A stretch of DNA of 64,000 nt from JALEFZ01 sp038527485 (GCA_038527485.1 JBCBFT010000008.1:44379-108378); one strand, 5' to 3'; shown: positions 1 to 9,589, numbered from the stretch's first letter. Made by a program: numbers and translations. The notes: generated from the letters alone by a model not told the origin.

Positions 1-2
1 AA

Positions 3-68
3 GCCCTAAATAATTGGGGATTTTCGGGGAACGTGGCAGGAGCCAACCTTCGAGTGATATTAGATTAA
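3..68 (+). CDS. 3' end of an unidentified gene entering from the left edge
   Basis: Frame 3 is open from the window edge to a TAA at 66-68 and encodes a C-terminal tail of about 21 residues ending in GANLRVILD. A strong hairpin terminator starts 27 bases after the stop, which supports this being the real end of a plus-strand gene. The piece is too short to assign a family. The other two frames stop within the first dozen bases. Confidence 0.5.
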   Translation, partial: ALNNWGFSGNVAGANLRVILD

Positions 69-95
69 TATGGTGAATTTATTCTCATACTTCCG

Positions 96-126
96 AACGG
101 CTTCCTTTTTGGGGGAGTCGTTTTTT
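96..126 (+). terminator. Rho-independent terminator after the left-edge gene
   Basis: A 10-bp stem (arms 96-105 and 113-122, two G-U pairs) with a T-rich loop is followed by a run of T. It sits just after the stop codon of the partial gene at the left edge. Confidence 0.6.
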
Positions 127-550
127 GGGTTAGGGAAAATGAGAAAAAGTGCGTGTGGAAAGTCATGACTGGCACACTTTAGGAACAGGTTTGAAACCTC
201 AAATCTGCGAAAAGTTTGCGCTTTCAGAACTTGAACTTCATCTATTTTGATCGACTTAACCCTACTAAATCTTATAAAATAGCTTTAGTCAGAACCTAAG
301 ATCTCTACTCTTTAGCTAGACTAAAGGGTCTAAGAATTTCTACAAATTCCCTCAGAGAGACTTTAATTTGGTGGAGGACTTCCCTAAATTGATTTCCATA
401 TGTGATAGAACATTTGAAATAAGTCTAAATATTTGTAGACTAGTTCCTTAGAGGATAAATATCGTTTTTTTGTCCCGTAAGAGAAAGATCCAGGAATTTA
501 TATTTTTGGGCTGTTTTATCCATTTATGACTACCAATCTCTCCACACCAT
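127..550. other. Intergenic region upstream of the caspase gene
   Basis: No convincing gene is seen. It holds a perfect 6-bp inverted repeat at 310-326 (ctttag/ctaaag), a 5-bp one at 423-440, and a TAnnTTTG element near the caspase start. The sequence is AT-rich and otherwise unremarkable. Confidence 0.6.
501..508 (+). promoter_or_regulatory. Bacteroidota-type -7 element for the caspase/lipase operon
   Basis: TATTTTTG matches the TAnnTTTG -7 consensus of Bacteroidota and lies 43 bases before the ATG. The nearest TTTG (469-472) is 28 bases further upstream, longer than the usual spacing of about 20, so the -33 element is doubtful. Confidence 0.4.
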
Positions 551-2533
551 ATGAGTAATCGTCGTCTGTTTGCCCTTCTTGTCGGAATCGACAAATACCA
601 ATCCCCTGTACCCCCTTTAGATGGCTGTGTCAATGACATGCGTGCAATGCGCGACTACCTCAAGCGTTATGCCGAACGAAAGGGGATTCCGATTCACTTG
701 GAAGTATTGGAAAATGATCAAGCTACTCGATTGAACATTGTGACGAAATTCGAGCAGCACTTGGCGCAGGCTACAGAAGATGATGTCGCATTTTTTTATT
801 ACAGCGGGCACGGATCTCAAGAGCATGCGCATGAGCTATTTTGGAAGATCGAGGAAGACAAAAAGAATGAGACGCTTGTGTGCTATGATAGTCGTTTGCC
901 CGATGGGATGGACTTAGCAGACAAAGAGACAGCGACCTTGCTGGATGTAGTCGCGCGTAAGAATCCCCATATTGTGGTGATCATGGATGCTTGCAATACA
1001 GGTGGAGCGACGAGAGACATCCATTCCAAAGCGCGCAACATGAGTGCCCCACCTGCACAGGTTCGCGATCCCCACTCTTATATATTACCGCGAAGTACGA
1101 CTCAATCACGGGCAGTTGCTTTCTCACCTGAGACAAGTGAGTTGGTGGTGCCCAATCCACGTCATGTGGTGCTGTCGGCTGCGCAGTCCTTTGAACTTGC
1201 CAAAGAAACCTACTTAGGAGGAACGCCCAGAGGCGTATTTACCTTTTCTTTGCTAGAGATTCTGGAAAAGTCGGTGGGGGCGCTTTCGTATAGTGATTTG
1301 ATTCGCCAAGTACGTAGTTTAGTTACTAAGCGTACGACAGAGCAAAATCCTCAACTATATGCACCCGTGGAAGGTGATGTAGACAAAGTTTTTTTGGAGG
1401 GCTTGACTACGGTAGACCACAACTATTTTGCCCTCTCTCACAATGATGCGGATGGTTGGCATATAGATGGAGGATCGATTCATGGCATTATGCCTCCGAA
1501 TTTTTCAGGTGAAGCCACGACGCTCAATGTATTTGCAGAGGATGCCACAGAACCTGAGATGCGCCAGCAGAATATGGCCTTGGGACAAGTCATCGTGACA
1601 CGTGTACTTTCGGGGCGAAGTATCGTCACCCTTCAAGGAGACCTTTGGCTGGATGGTCGCACCATCTATCGCGCCAAAATCGTCGATCTCCCGATCTCCC
1701 CTGTCAAATACAACCTCAGTGTCTCTCGCCGTGTCGAGAAATTATTTGACGAGAGGCTGGCTGAAAGTGACTACTACAAAAATTTCATAGAAAAGGTAGA
1801 CGCTGTCAGAGAGGCAGACTATACACTACATGAAAAAAATAACCAACTGTTCTTTTCGTTTGCATCCGAAGGACCTTCACAGCCTTTAGTGGAGCAGATT
1901 GAAGGAACAGATGAAAATCAAGTCATCCAAGCCATCAAGCAAATGGATCATATTGCACAGTGGCAGCGGATTGCAGAGCTAGTAAATCAAGGGAGCAGTC
2001 TCCCCTCCAATGCCATTACAGTTGAATTGATGGAGGTAGGATCAGATATGCCAATCTTTGCAGGGATAGATGGTTATCGATTTGAGTATGATCATAGCGA
2101 AGGAAAGGCTGGAAAACCTGCTTTTCGTATTCGCCTGACCAATCGTAGCAACCAACGCTTGTATTGTGGGTTGATGTATTTGGCTACAAATTTTTCCATC
2201 TTGACGAATCTGATCGGGAATGATGGTGGACTCTTTCTTGATCCAGGCGCACAAGTCTGGGTGAGAAATGGGACTGTCATGAGATTAGCTGTCTCTGATA
2301 ACTTTGCCAAAGTAGGAAGACGCGAGCTCAACGAAACCTTTAAAGTCGTTTTTGGGCATAAAGAATTTAATATGGGCCTGCTTTCAATGAAAAGTCTGGG
2401 TGAGCCCCAGTCCAAATCGGTAGGAAGTGGTAAGATGAATATGCGATCGCTGATCTTCGATAGTGGACCTGTCGGTAACTTCGATGATTGGAATGCCAGT
2501 GATGTTTCTGTACAAATTGTGAGAAGAAATTAA
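551..2533 (+). CDS. Caspase-family (peptidase C14) protein
   Basis: 660 residues. The N-terminal 280 or so form a caspase/metacaspase fold: a GIDKY strand near the start, the histidine box YYSGHGSQ (His87) and the cysteine box MDACNTGG (Cys148), so the catalytic dyad is intact. The C-terminal half (about 300-660) resembles the beta-rich extensions found after caspase domains (DUF4384-like), though I cannot assign it firmly. There is no signal peptide, which suggests a cytoplasmic enzyme. By family it should cut after basic or acidic residues; the substrate is unknown. It lies 5 bases before a lipase gene on the same strand, so the two are very likely co-transcribed. Start: ATG just before the conserved first strand. 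Confidence 0.88.
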   Translation: MSNRRLFALLVGIDKYQSPVPPLDGCVNDMRAMRDYLKRYAERKGIPIHLEVLENDQATRLNIVTKFEQHLAQATEDDVAFFYYSGHGSQEHAHELFWKIEEDKKNETLVCYDSRLPDGMDLADKETATLLDVVARKNPHIVVIMDACNTGGATRDIHSKARNMSAPPAQVRDPHSYILPRSTTQSRAVAFSPETSELVVPNPRHVVLSAAQSFELAKETYLGGTPRGVFTFSLLEILEKSVGALSYSDLIRQVRSLVTKRTTEQNPQLYAPVEGDVDKVFLEGLTTVDHNYFALSHNDADGWHIDGGSIHGIMPPNFSGEATTLNVFAEDATEPEMRQQNMALGQVIVTRVLSGRSIVTLQGDLWLDGRTIYRAKIVDLPISPVKYNLSVSRRVEKLFDERLAESDYYKNFIEKVDAVREADYTLHEKNNQLFFSFASEGPSQPLVEQIEGTDENQVIQAIKQMDHIAQWQRIAELVNQGSSLPSNAITVELMEVGSDMPIFAGIDGYRFEYDHSEGKAGKPAFRIRLTNRSNQRLYCGLMYLATNFSILTNLIGNDGGLFLDPGAQVWVRNGTVMRLAVSDNFAKVGRRELNETFKVVFGHKEFNMGLLSMKSLGEPQSKSVGSGKMNMRSLIFDSGPVGNFDDWNASDVSVQIVRRN

Positions 2534-2538
2534 GGACT

Positions 2539-3528
2539 ATGATGAAGCCGTTTGATCGATTTGAATCTCCTCCACGTTTTAGCTCTGTCAATGCATACTT
2601 GCTGTCTCTGATATGTCACTACCAATATGCTGAGACATTGGGGGATATAGACAGAGCAGATACGCGTGGCTTTGTGGAAGCTTATCAGGCCAAGTTTTCG
2701 GATTGGGGAATGAACCGCCATCAATTTTATTATTTGGATCAGAGCAAATCCACACAAGGATTTGTGATGGCAGATGAAAAACGGATATTTGTAGGCTTTC
2801 GCGGCTCTGAAGTAGCCGCAGGTTGGGAGCATATAGTGGAGGATATGTTGAAGACGAATACCAAAGCTATTTTTCCGCTCAAAGTATCTGAATTTGCCTT
2901 CAAAGTAGATGTTCGCCATCTGCCTGACTCTATGGACCCAGTGGTATCCCCGCGTGTACATCGTGGATTTTACGAGGCATATCAGGAGATCCGTCAGCAA
3001 TTGATCTACAGCTTAGAACAGGTGGGAATTCTGCATGGGAAGGAGTTGTACCTTACAGGGCACAGCTTGGGGGGAGCGATTGCCATTCTCGCTGCCTATG
3101 ACCTGACCAAGAATTACGGATACAAACCTGATGGTATATACACTTATGGGATGCCTCGAGTAGGGTTTCAGCCAATGGGATGGAGGATGGATCATGATTT
3201 TCGCTCCTTTTACAACGATCGTCCTTATCTCGACTTATATTCACGAACCTTTCGGATGGTCAATCTACAGCATCCCAAAACAGATGGTGTCGTAACCTTA
3301 CCTCCTGTGACGGGGCTATTCCAAGCATTTTCTGGAAACTATGAGCATGTGGGAACCCTCGTACACATCAATCCCGAGCATCTTGAGATCAATGCTTTTG
3401 AAAAGGTGCTAGGTATCCCTGATTTTGGTATACATTCGAGTGTCAGTTATACCAACAGGCTGCATCGTATTTTAGAGAAAAATGGCAATCTCCAAGATAT
3501 GCCTGAACCTCCGCCAGAGGAGGAATGA
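2539..3528 (+). CDS. Class 3 lipase-like alpha/beta hydrolase
   Basis: 329 residues. The nucleophile elbow GHSLGGA is at 174-180 with Ser176, preceded by a strand (LYLT), as in fungal-type class 3 lipases (Lipase_3). FRGSE near 88-92 fits the oxyanion-hole strand, and YTYGMPRVG follows the elbow as in the family. A candidate catalytic His is in the C-terminal part. No signal peptide is visible, so it probably acts inside the cell. It is the second gene of an operon with the caspase-like protease (5-base gap) and is followed by a strong terminator. The natural substrate (phospholipid or triglyceride) cannot be read from sequence. ATG at 2542 is an equally possible start. Confidence 0.85.
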   Translation: MMKPFDRFESPPRFSSVNAYLLSLICHYQYAETLGDIDRADTRGFVEAYQAKFSDWGMNRHQFYYLDQSKSTQGFVMADEKRIFVGFRGSEVAAGWEHIVEDMLKTNTKAIFPLKVSEFAFKVDVRHLPDSMDPVVSPRVHRGFYEAYQEIRQQLIYSLEQVGILHGKELYLTGHSLGGAIAILAAYDLTKNYGYKPDGIYTYGMPRVGFQPMGWRMDHDFRSFYNDRPYLDLYSRTFRMVNLQHPKTDGVVTLPPVTGLFQAFSGNYEHVGTLVHINPEHLEINAFEKVLGIPDFGIHSSVSYTNRLHRILEKNGNLQDMPEPPPEEE

Positions 3529-3567
3529 GGGTAAAACCTCCATGCTACAGGAGTGGAACAGAATAAT

Positions 3568-3604
3568 ATGTGCTTCCTTCAGTTTTTGACTGAAGGAAGC
3601 ACAT
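3568..3604. terminator. Bidirectional terminator between convergent genes
   Basis: A perfect 16-bp stem (3568-3583 with 3589-3604) and a 5-base loop, followed by a T-rich stretch, sits between the lipase gene (plus) and the quinoprotein gene (minus). It probably ends both. Confidence 0.85.
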
Positions 3605-3670
3605 GTCGTTTATTTTATCTGATGTCTGATGGATTTCTTGAGTATAGCGAAATCCCTCAAGGGATGATGT

Positions 3671-6600
3671 CTACTTCCCCCATTCAATCCAGTCAAACTC
3701 ACCTAGTTTTTCCTTACCTGCTTTTCCTTTGAATATCATGTAGAAAGAATGCAGTCCCTCCACAGCTGGAAGCTGGATGGATTTCTCTTGCCAATCTGAA
3801 TCTTTGGGGACGATATATGTTCCGAGCAAAGGTCCATCAGGTGTATTCAGCCTAAGCTGAACTTGACCGCCATTGGCACCCTTGACGTGAAGCTTTGCAG
3901 TCCGTATACCTGTAAAATCTACGGGATTGAACCCAATGTAGGCATCGATACTTGAATTGTAGACCACGCCGCGCGAGCGATCGACTCCTCGTGTCCCTTT
4001 TTTTACTCCCTTGAACCAATCATAAGTTTCTAGCTCCACTCTTGGATAGACCAGCGTGATCGCTTGGGTGTGATAAGTGGCGGGAAATGCGTCTGTTTTA
4101 GGTGCTTCGTATTGTGCTTTGAGCATCCAGACGTTATGGGGATCATCTTGTGTATCCTTAAATTTACCCTCTGTAGGCTGAGAGCGTAAAGGATCATTGA
4201 GTGAGAGAATATATCGAACCATTTTGCGCGTCGCATCCTGCGAAAGCTGTGGATGCGCGGCCATCATTTTTTCCCCCCAATTGCCACCTCCGCCATTGAT
4301 GATTTTATTGGCTAGATAATCAATGGCTGCTCCATCTTTGGCATATCTCTTGGCGACAGCACGATAGCTGGGACCGATAGAATGAGTCTCTACATTGTGA
4401 CAGGAATAACAGTCACTTGATTCGATGGCAAGATAGCCTTCCATATGATCAGCAGGGATCATTTTATCAGTAGTGGTCAGCAGATCTTTGGGACCATATC
4501 CCACCTGTACGAGTGTACGGGAGGTCCAGTCTCTGACCTGTCCTGTACTGGTGAGCGCATACTTATGCTCAGTCCCTGGGAAATAATAGGTCTGATTTTC
4601 AGGTTGAGGAAAGTGAATATTGGCGTGTTGAGGGCGTACCATGATCTCAACAGATTCGATGACGGTATCGTTGGCATGGTCGATGACACGTAGTTGAGGA
4701 TGGTAAATCCCTGGCTCATACAGCGTAAAGCAAGCTGTCTGGCCTGAATCGATGAGACCATCGGCTTCCTCCAGCACCCACTCGTATCGCAAGACAGAAT
4801 CCTCTTCATCAAAGTCCATCGTTTGGCTGGCATCTAGGTACACATCCATCGGGCTTTCCCCCACGGTTGCGTTTGCTGTGACAGTAACTTCGGGTGGGCG
4901 GTTGCCACGGGCATAGGCGATCCGCACGAGTTTGGCTTCAGGGTTGTTCAGGAAGTAATCCTTGCCATAGTCTAGGATATACATGGCACCATCTGGTCCA
5001 AACTCCATCTCGATCGGCTTCGTCAATCCTGCATCAGGTAAAAATGGCTCAATCTGCTCGATGGTTCCATCATCTTTCATGGTCACCAGCTTGATCCAGC
5101 CACGGCCCCATTCATAGATGAATAGCTTGCCATTGTAGTAAGCAGGAAACTTTTCTTCTGCGTTCTCAGGATAGAGGTCATCGTAGTAAATAGGGCCTGC
5201 CATGGCACAACGGGACCCTTTGCCCAGCATCAGGAAGGTATCGGACTGATCATAAGAATACCAAATCCAGGCAGGATGGACCATGGGGAGATTTTCGGGG
5301 CCTGTGTTGTTGGGAGAGCAATTGATCGGTCCTTCAGGATCGTAGAAGTTGCCGACGGTATCCATCGCAAAGTCACGATCTCTATAGGCTCTGTTGTTGC
5401 CGATGAAGTAAGGCCAGCCGAAGTTGCCAGGATAGGGCGCACGGTTGAACTCATCGAAGCTTTTGGGGCCGTAGCGACCTTCCTTACCTCCATCGGGTCC
5501 TACGTCTCCCCAGTACAAGACCCCTGTCTTGGGATCTACTGAGAATCTGAAGGGGTTGCGGCAACCCATGGCATAGATTTCAGGTCGTCCTTGGGAGCCA
5601 TCTCTGGGGAAGAGATTACCTTCAGGGATGGTATAAATACCGTAGCGGTGGGGCTTGATCCGCAAGATCTTCCCACGGAGGTCGCCTGCATTTCCCGAGG
5701 ATTTTTGGGCATCGTTGGTAAAATGACCCTCTCGCTCGTCGATAGGTGAGAAGCCGTCCGATTCGAAGCTGATGGTATTATCTCCTGTAGACAGGTAGAG
5801 ACAGCCATCAGGACCAAAAGTAAGACCACCGCCAGAGTGGCAGCAGGATTCGCGCTGTACTTTTACCTTCAAAATGACTTTTTCTGAGGCCATGATAAGG
5901 GAATCGTCCCGCATCGTGAAGCGCGAAAGATATTGATCTTCTATTTCGCAGTCTTTAATAGGAGAATAGTACACATACAGATATCCGTTGTGCTTGAACT
6001 TGGGATCAAGTGTGATCCCCATGAGGCCATCTTCGTAGTTTCCTTGGGTGCACACATCAAATTGGGCGACGATGTGAGTAGCTTCCTCTGCGGGGTCGAA
6101 CATCTTCAGCGTCCCTCGACGCTCGGTAAATAGGATCTTTCCGCTGGGCATGACCGCCAATTCCATAGGCTCATTTAAGTCTGCATCGAGGACTTGGAAT
6201 GTGAATCGATTGTCCTTAGGAGCTGGGACCGAATGTATATTTTGAGGACGGAAGAGGTTGTCTCCGATGGCACAGGAGAGGGCTTCTGATAGGTGTGCTT
6301 GCCAGGCAGGCAGTGAGAGATCTGATTGCGTAGGATAGGATTTGAATAGCCTTCCACCATCATAGTCTGTGGCAAAAATGGGATCCGTCAATCCTGCTTC
6401 ACTCCAGATAGGCGTCCATACCTGATCTTCTGCCTCTTGCGTAATGTGTTCGAGCCAGTGCCAAGTGAGTCTCTGATTGATGGCACTATGGATGAGTCCG
6501 ATGGCAGCGCCTGATTGGACATATCGCTCGATGGTTTTCTGTTGATAGGGGGAGAGATTTTCTCCTGGTACTCCAAACAATACGAGTGCACCATAAGACT

Positions 6601-6838
6601 GCAGCGTATCAGGATGAATGAAATCCAGAGAAGTTGTTGTATCTATTTTCCATTGATTCTGTGTAGCGAGAGAGGGGAGGAGTTGTGTCATCGCCTCCTG
6701 CATTTCTGCATTTTGACCTTCACCCATCAAAACGAGTACCTCAGGAGTGGTCGCCCTCAGCTTTTCGCGAGGGGCCTGTGTCGCGGCACATCCTGCTAAA
6801 TAGAGGCAGCACGATATAAGAAACCATCTGTAGATCAT
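3671..6838 (-). CDS. Multidomain lipoprotein: ThuA, PQQ dehydrogenase, PKD, cytochrome c, CBM
   Basis: About 1055 residues from the ATG at 6838, chosen because it opens a lipoprotein signal ending in the lipobox LAGC; the frame is open for another 45 codons upstream. Order: ThuA-like domain (about 30-190), soluble quinoprotein glucose/sorbosone dehydrogenase beta-propeller (about 210-645), PKD domain (about 648-736), class I cytochrome c with CYSCH near 810 and a later Met-rich KMMAAH, then a CBM6-like beta-sandwich at the C-terminus. It likely oxidises a sugar at the outer face of the cell and passes electrons to its own haem; the CBM may hold it on a polysaccharide. This architecture is known in Bacteroidota and Planctomycetes; the substrate is not. 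It is divergent from galK. Confidence 0.85.
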   Translation of the reverse strand: MIYRWFLISCCLYLAGCAATQAPREKLRATTPEVLVLMGEGQNAEMQEAMTQLLPSLATQNQWKIDTTTSLDFIHPDTLQSYGALVLFGVPGENLSPYQQKTIERYVQSGAAIGLIHSAINQRLTWHWLEHITQEAEDQVWTPIWSEAGLTDPIFATDYDGGRLFKSYPTQSDLSLPAWQAHLSEALSCAIGDNLFRPQNIHSVPAPKDNRFTFQVLDADLNEPMELAVMPSGKILFTERRGTLKMFDPAEEATHIVAQFDVCTQGNYEDGLMGITLDPKFKHNGYLYVYYSPIKDCEIEDQYLSRFTMRDDSLIMASEKVILKVKVQRESCCHSGGGLTFGPDGCLYLSTGDNTISFESDGFSPIDEREGHFTNDAQKSSGNAGDLRGKILRIKPHRYGIYTIPEGNLFPRDGSQGRPEIYAMGCRNPFRFSVDPKTGVLYWGDVGPDGGKEGRYGPKSFDEFNRAPYPGNFGWPYFIGNNRAYRDRDFAMDTVGNFYDPEGPINCSPNNTGPENLPMVHPAWIWYSYDQSDTFLMLGKGSRCAMAGPIYYDDLYPENAEEKFPAYYNGKLFIYEWGRGWIKLVTMKDDGTIEQIEPFLPDAGLTKPIEMEFGPDGAMYILDYGKDYFLNNPEAKLVRIAYARGNRPPEVTVTANATVGESPMDVYLDASQTMDFDEEDSVLRYEWVLEEADGLIDSGQTACFTLYEPGIYHPQLRVIDHANDTVIESVEIMVRPQHANIHFPQPENQTYYFPGTEHKYALTSTGQVRDWTSRTLVQVGYGPKDLLTTTDKMIPADHMEGYLAIESSDCYSCHNVETHSIGPSYRAVAKRYAKDGAAIDYLANKIINGGGGNWGEKMMAAHPQLSQDATRKMVRYILSLNDPLRSQPTEGKFKDTQDDPHNVWMLKAQYEAPKTDAFPATYHTQAITLVYPRVELETYDWFKGVKKGTRGVDRSRGVVYNSSIDAYIGFNPVDFTGIRTAKLHVKGANGGQVQLRLNTPDGPLLGTYIVPKDSDWQEKSIQLPAVEGLHSFYMIFKGKAGKEKLGEFDWIEWGK

Positions 6839-7058
6839 AAGTAGTGGTAGTCCAGTAGTTGATTTATAGCATAAGTTAGATATAATCCAGCTTATTGACA
6901 ATTGTAGGAAATTACATATGTACAAATTCTTGCTGTTTGGGGGTTTTGAGGTAGAAAAATCTTTGGAAATCAAAGATCGAGCTTGACACTCCCTTGAGAT
7001 GAGTATCGATCATGGAATTTCTATTAACTTGAGCTGCATTTACATTAACCCCACATCT

Positions 7059-8207
7059 ATGCCTACAGATATTGTACAATTATTTCGAGATCGTTTTGGT
7101 AGAGAACCCCTGCAGGTCTTTGCGCCTGGGAGAATCAACCTGATTGGAGAGCATACGGATTATCACGATGGGTTCGTACTCCCAGCTAGTGTTGATTTAG
7201 GGATGACATTTGCGATGCAGACAAATGGGACTTCGCTTATTCGCCTGTATGCAGGAGATTTGGACAAGGCGTTTGATACGACACTTCCTGTGACAGGACC
7301 GAGTGAGATCTCATGGGCCAATTATATTTTGGGGGTCGTGGCACAGTATCAAGAGAGGGGAAATGAGATCGGAGGATTTGATTGCGTATTTGGAGGGAAT
7401 TTACCTATAGGAGCAGGCTTATCTTCTTCCGCAGCACTGGAATCAGGGATAGGGTTGGGCTTGGCCAATCTCTTTGGATTAGAAGTAGATCGAAAAACCT
7501 TGGCCCTGATGGGACAAAAGGCTGAACATACTTATGTAGGAGTCATGTGTGGGATCATGGATCAGTTTTCTAGCTTGATGGGAAAGGAAGGCCATGTATT
7601 CAAGCTGGATTGTAGGCGTTTGGATTATACCTATCTTCCCTTTCCAGTGGAAACATACGACATCCTCTTGGTTAATTCTATGGTCAAGCATGATCTGGCT
7701 GACTCAGGATATAATGATCGTCGCCAGAGTTCGGAATCGGGTCTAGCCATCATTCAGCAGAAGTATCCCGAAGTGCAGATGCTGCGAGATGCTACGCTTG
7801 AACAGGTCATGGATACAGAACTGGATCTTTCTTCTGTAGCGCGCAAACGCTGTCGGTATGTGGTGGAGGAAAATGCACGTGTAGGTGCATTTGCTGAAGC
7901 TTTACAGAAGGGCAACTATGAAGCCTTGGGCACTTTGATGTACGCCTCACATGCAGGGCTGCAGCACGATTACGAAGTCTCTTGCTCTGAGTTGGACTTT
8001 TTGGTGGCGCTTTCTAAGCGAGAGTCTTCCATTTTAGGTGCTCGGATGATGGGAGGAGGCTTTGGGGGGTGCACTATCAACTTGGTCGAGAAGGGGAAAA
8101 CAGGTTCCTTTATCGATAGATGGCAGAAAGTATATGAGCAGATATACCAAAGAGTACCTGAATATTATTTGATGCGTGTGGGGCCAGGAGCACATGTTCT
8201 TTCATAA
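7059..8207 (+). CDS. galK: Galactokinase
   Basis: 382 residues from the ATG at 7059; the frame extends 20 codons upstream but those residues are not conserved-looking, and this start places the galactokinase signature PGRINLIGEHTDYHDGFVLP at 24-43, as in the family. The GHMP ATP-binding motif PIGAGLSSSAALE lies near 122-134 and the C-terminal GHMP motif GARMMGGGFGGC near 340. It phosphorylates galactose to galactose 1-phosphate in the Leloir pathway. No galT or galE is adjacent. It is divergent from a secreted quinoprotein sugar dehydrogenase, which hints at a shared sugar theme but proves nothing. Confidence 0.95.
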   Translation: MPTDIVQLFRDRFGREPLQVFAPGRINLIGEHTDYHDGFVLPASVDLGMTFAMQTNGTSLIRLYAGDLDKAFDTTLPVTGPSEISWANYILGVVAQYQERGNEIGGFDCVFGGNLPIGAGLSSSAALESGIGLGLANLFGLEVDRKTLALMGQKAEHTYVGVMCGIMDQFSSLMGKEGHVFKLDCRRLDYTYLPFPVETYDILLVNSMVKHDLADSGYNDRRQSSESGLAIIQQKYPEVQMLRDATLEQVMDTELDLSSVARKRCRYVVEENARVGAFAEALQKGNYEALGTLMYASHAGLQHDYEVSCSELDFLVALSKRESSILGARMMGGGFGGCTINLVEKGKTGSFIDRWQKVYEQIYQRVPEYYLMRVGPGAHVLS

Positions 8208-8244
8208 GGAGAGAGAAGAAAAGTCCTCTCTTCATTTTCTCCAT

Positions 8245-8275
8245 AAAAAAATCCTGCTACCAAGAGTAACAGGAT
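8245..8275 (-). terminator. Terminator of the PepSY-like gene
   Basis: A 10-bp stem with one mismatch (8251-8260 with 8266-8275) is followed, on the minus strand, by a run of T (A run at 8245-8251). It lies between the convergent ends of galK and the PepSY-like gene. Confidence 0.7.
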
Positions 8276-8299
8276 GTAATATATTTTGTACCGTCTAAT

Positions 8300-8740
8300 C
8301 TAATTTGAAAGATAGTTTCCATAATCATCATAACGCAAGGTACGACGATCCCCCCCTCTGTTGATTTCTAGATAATAGTAGCTACCGCTGGGTGCATCTC
8401 GATATCCCGCATTCAAGATCCTGTGAGAAGGGAAATTGCTTGTGAAATGACCCATGGCTTTTTCTGGTATCTTATCCGTCTTGGCTGTAGGGATATCGAT
8501 GTCTGTGTAGAGCCAAATACCAGCTGTACTAAAGTAAGCACGCTCGTCAAATCCGTTTAACGTAAATCTGGCAACAAAGCTATTTCCAGATCTCTCCCAG
8601 TTAAGCAACCTCGCTTGTGGAAACTCTTTTTGGAAGTTCTGCAACACCATTTCGGGTACAGCACCATCCCTAGAAGGGGGCTGCGAAAAGGCTCCGAGAC
8701 ACATGCAACAGAAAGCAAATACGAGAATAAAAGTCTTCAT
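8300..8740 (-). CDS. Secreted PepSY-like (DUF2874) protein
   Basis: 146 residues with a Sec signal peptide (hydrophobic to about residue 18, then FSQPP). The mature part holds two related units of roughly 50-60 residues, each with a helix (VLQNFQKEFPQ and AMGHFTSNFPS) followed by a beta hairpin rich in Tyr and Arg, the pattern of Bacteroidota PepSY_like/BLIP-like periplasmic proteins. The molecular function of the family is not established; a protease-inhibitor or calcium-related role has been proposed for relatives. Monocistronic with its own terminator. Confidence 0.75.
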   Translation of the reverse strand: MKTFILVFAFCCMCLGAFSQPPSRDGAVPEMVLQNFQKEFPQARLLNWERSGNSFVARFTLNGFDERAYFSTAGIWLYTDIDIPTAKTDKIPEKAMGHFTSNFPSHRILNAGYRDAPSGSYYYLEINRGGDRRTLRYDDYGNYLSN

Positions 8741-8928
8741 AAAATGCGTTAATCCGACGTTGAAACAGTTACCAAACTCTTTTTAAACATAAGAAAATCA
8801 GTGCTTATTCACAATAGCGAATCATCAAGGACTAGAGAAATCTGAAAAATGAAATAATTTGACTCAGTAAAAAGGTTAAGAAATTTCTTGATTATTTGAA
8901 TGAATATACAAGTATTAAGTTTTGATTT

Positions 8929-9501
8929 TCAGCGAAATGAAGAGAGTGGGAAATTCACTATTTCTTCATACTTGGGTCCAGAAGCCATCAGAACTGATTT
9001 CCACAAAATTATTTGATTTACAGGCAAAATATTGGGAGGTGGAGGCAATTTTTGAATGGGAAACCTCGTTAAGGCCGCTTTTTCGCGGAATCTAGCAAGC
9101 GTTACATGCGGGATCGGACTTTTTCTTATTTGAATCTTTGGATCAATCTGCTGATACAAATTATGGATCTTTTGGACTAGAAGTTTGAAAGCCTCTGTCT
9201 TGTGGTATCTCGCCCATAGCATCCGCGCTTCTCGCTTGGAGGGTGCATAGGTGTATCGATCAAAAACGAAAGGAGGTAATATCCCATCTTTCAAAGCAAG
9301 TTGGAGCAGTGCAATCATGTTTGGCAAACGCTCTACTGGAACTTCGCCAAAAAAATACACTGTGATGTGGTACAACTCAGGTGAAGTCCACTTCCAGTCC
9401 CACTCAGATGCGTAACGCCCGTACACTTCCTCTAAGCTATCGCGGGTCTCCTCTGATAGAGGAATCCCCAAAAATAATCGTATACCATTTTCTGTAGCCA
9501 A
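8929..9501 (-). CDS. thpR: RNA 2',3'-cyclic phosphodiesterase (2H family)
   Basis: 190 residues, the usual length. Two HxT motifs define the 2H phosphoesterase fold: HITVYF with His45 and HVTLARF with His132. The opening RLFLGIPLSEE is typical of ThpR/LigT. It hydrolyses 2',3'-cyclic phosphate ends of RNA to 2'-phosphates and is cytoplasmic. It stands alone, divergent from the YceI gene. Confidence 0.9.
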   Translation of the reverse strand: MATENGIRLFLGIPLSEETRDSLEEVYGRYASEWDWKWTSPELYHITVYFFGEVPVERLPNMIALLQLALKDGILPPFVFDRYTYAPSKREARMLWARYHKTEAFKLLVQKIHNLYQQIDPKIQIRKSPIPHVTLARFREKAALTRFPIQKLPPPPNILPVNQIILWKSVLMASGPKYEEIVNFPLSSFR

Positions 9502-9589
9502 TAGCGTAAAATTTCATCCAAAGTACATGAAAAGGGCCATATTTATCTAACCAAAGTGTCCAGTTTGTGTTTTATCAGTCGAAGTTTAT

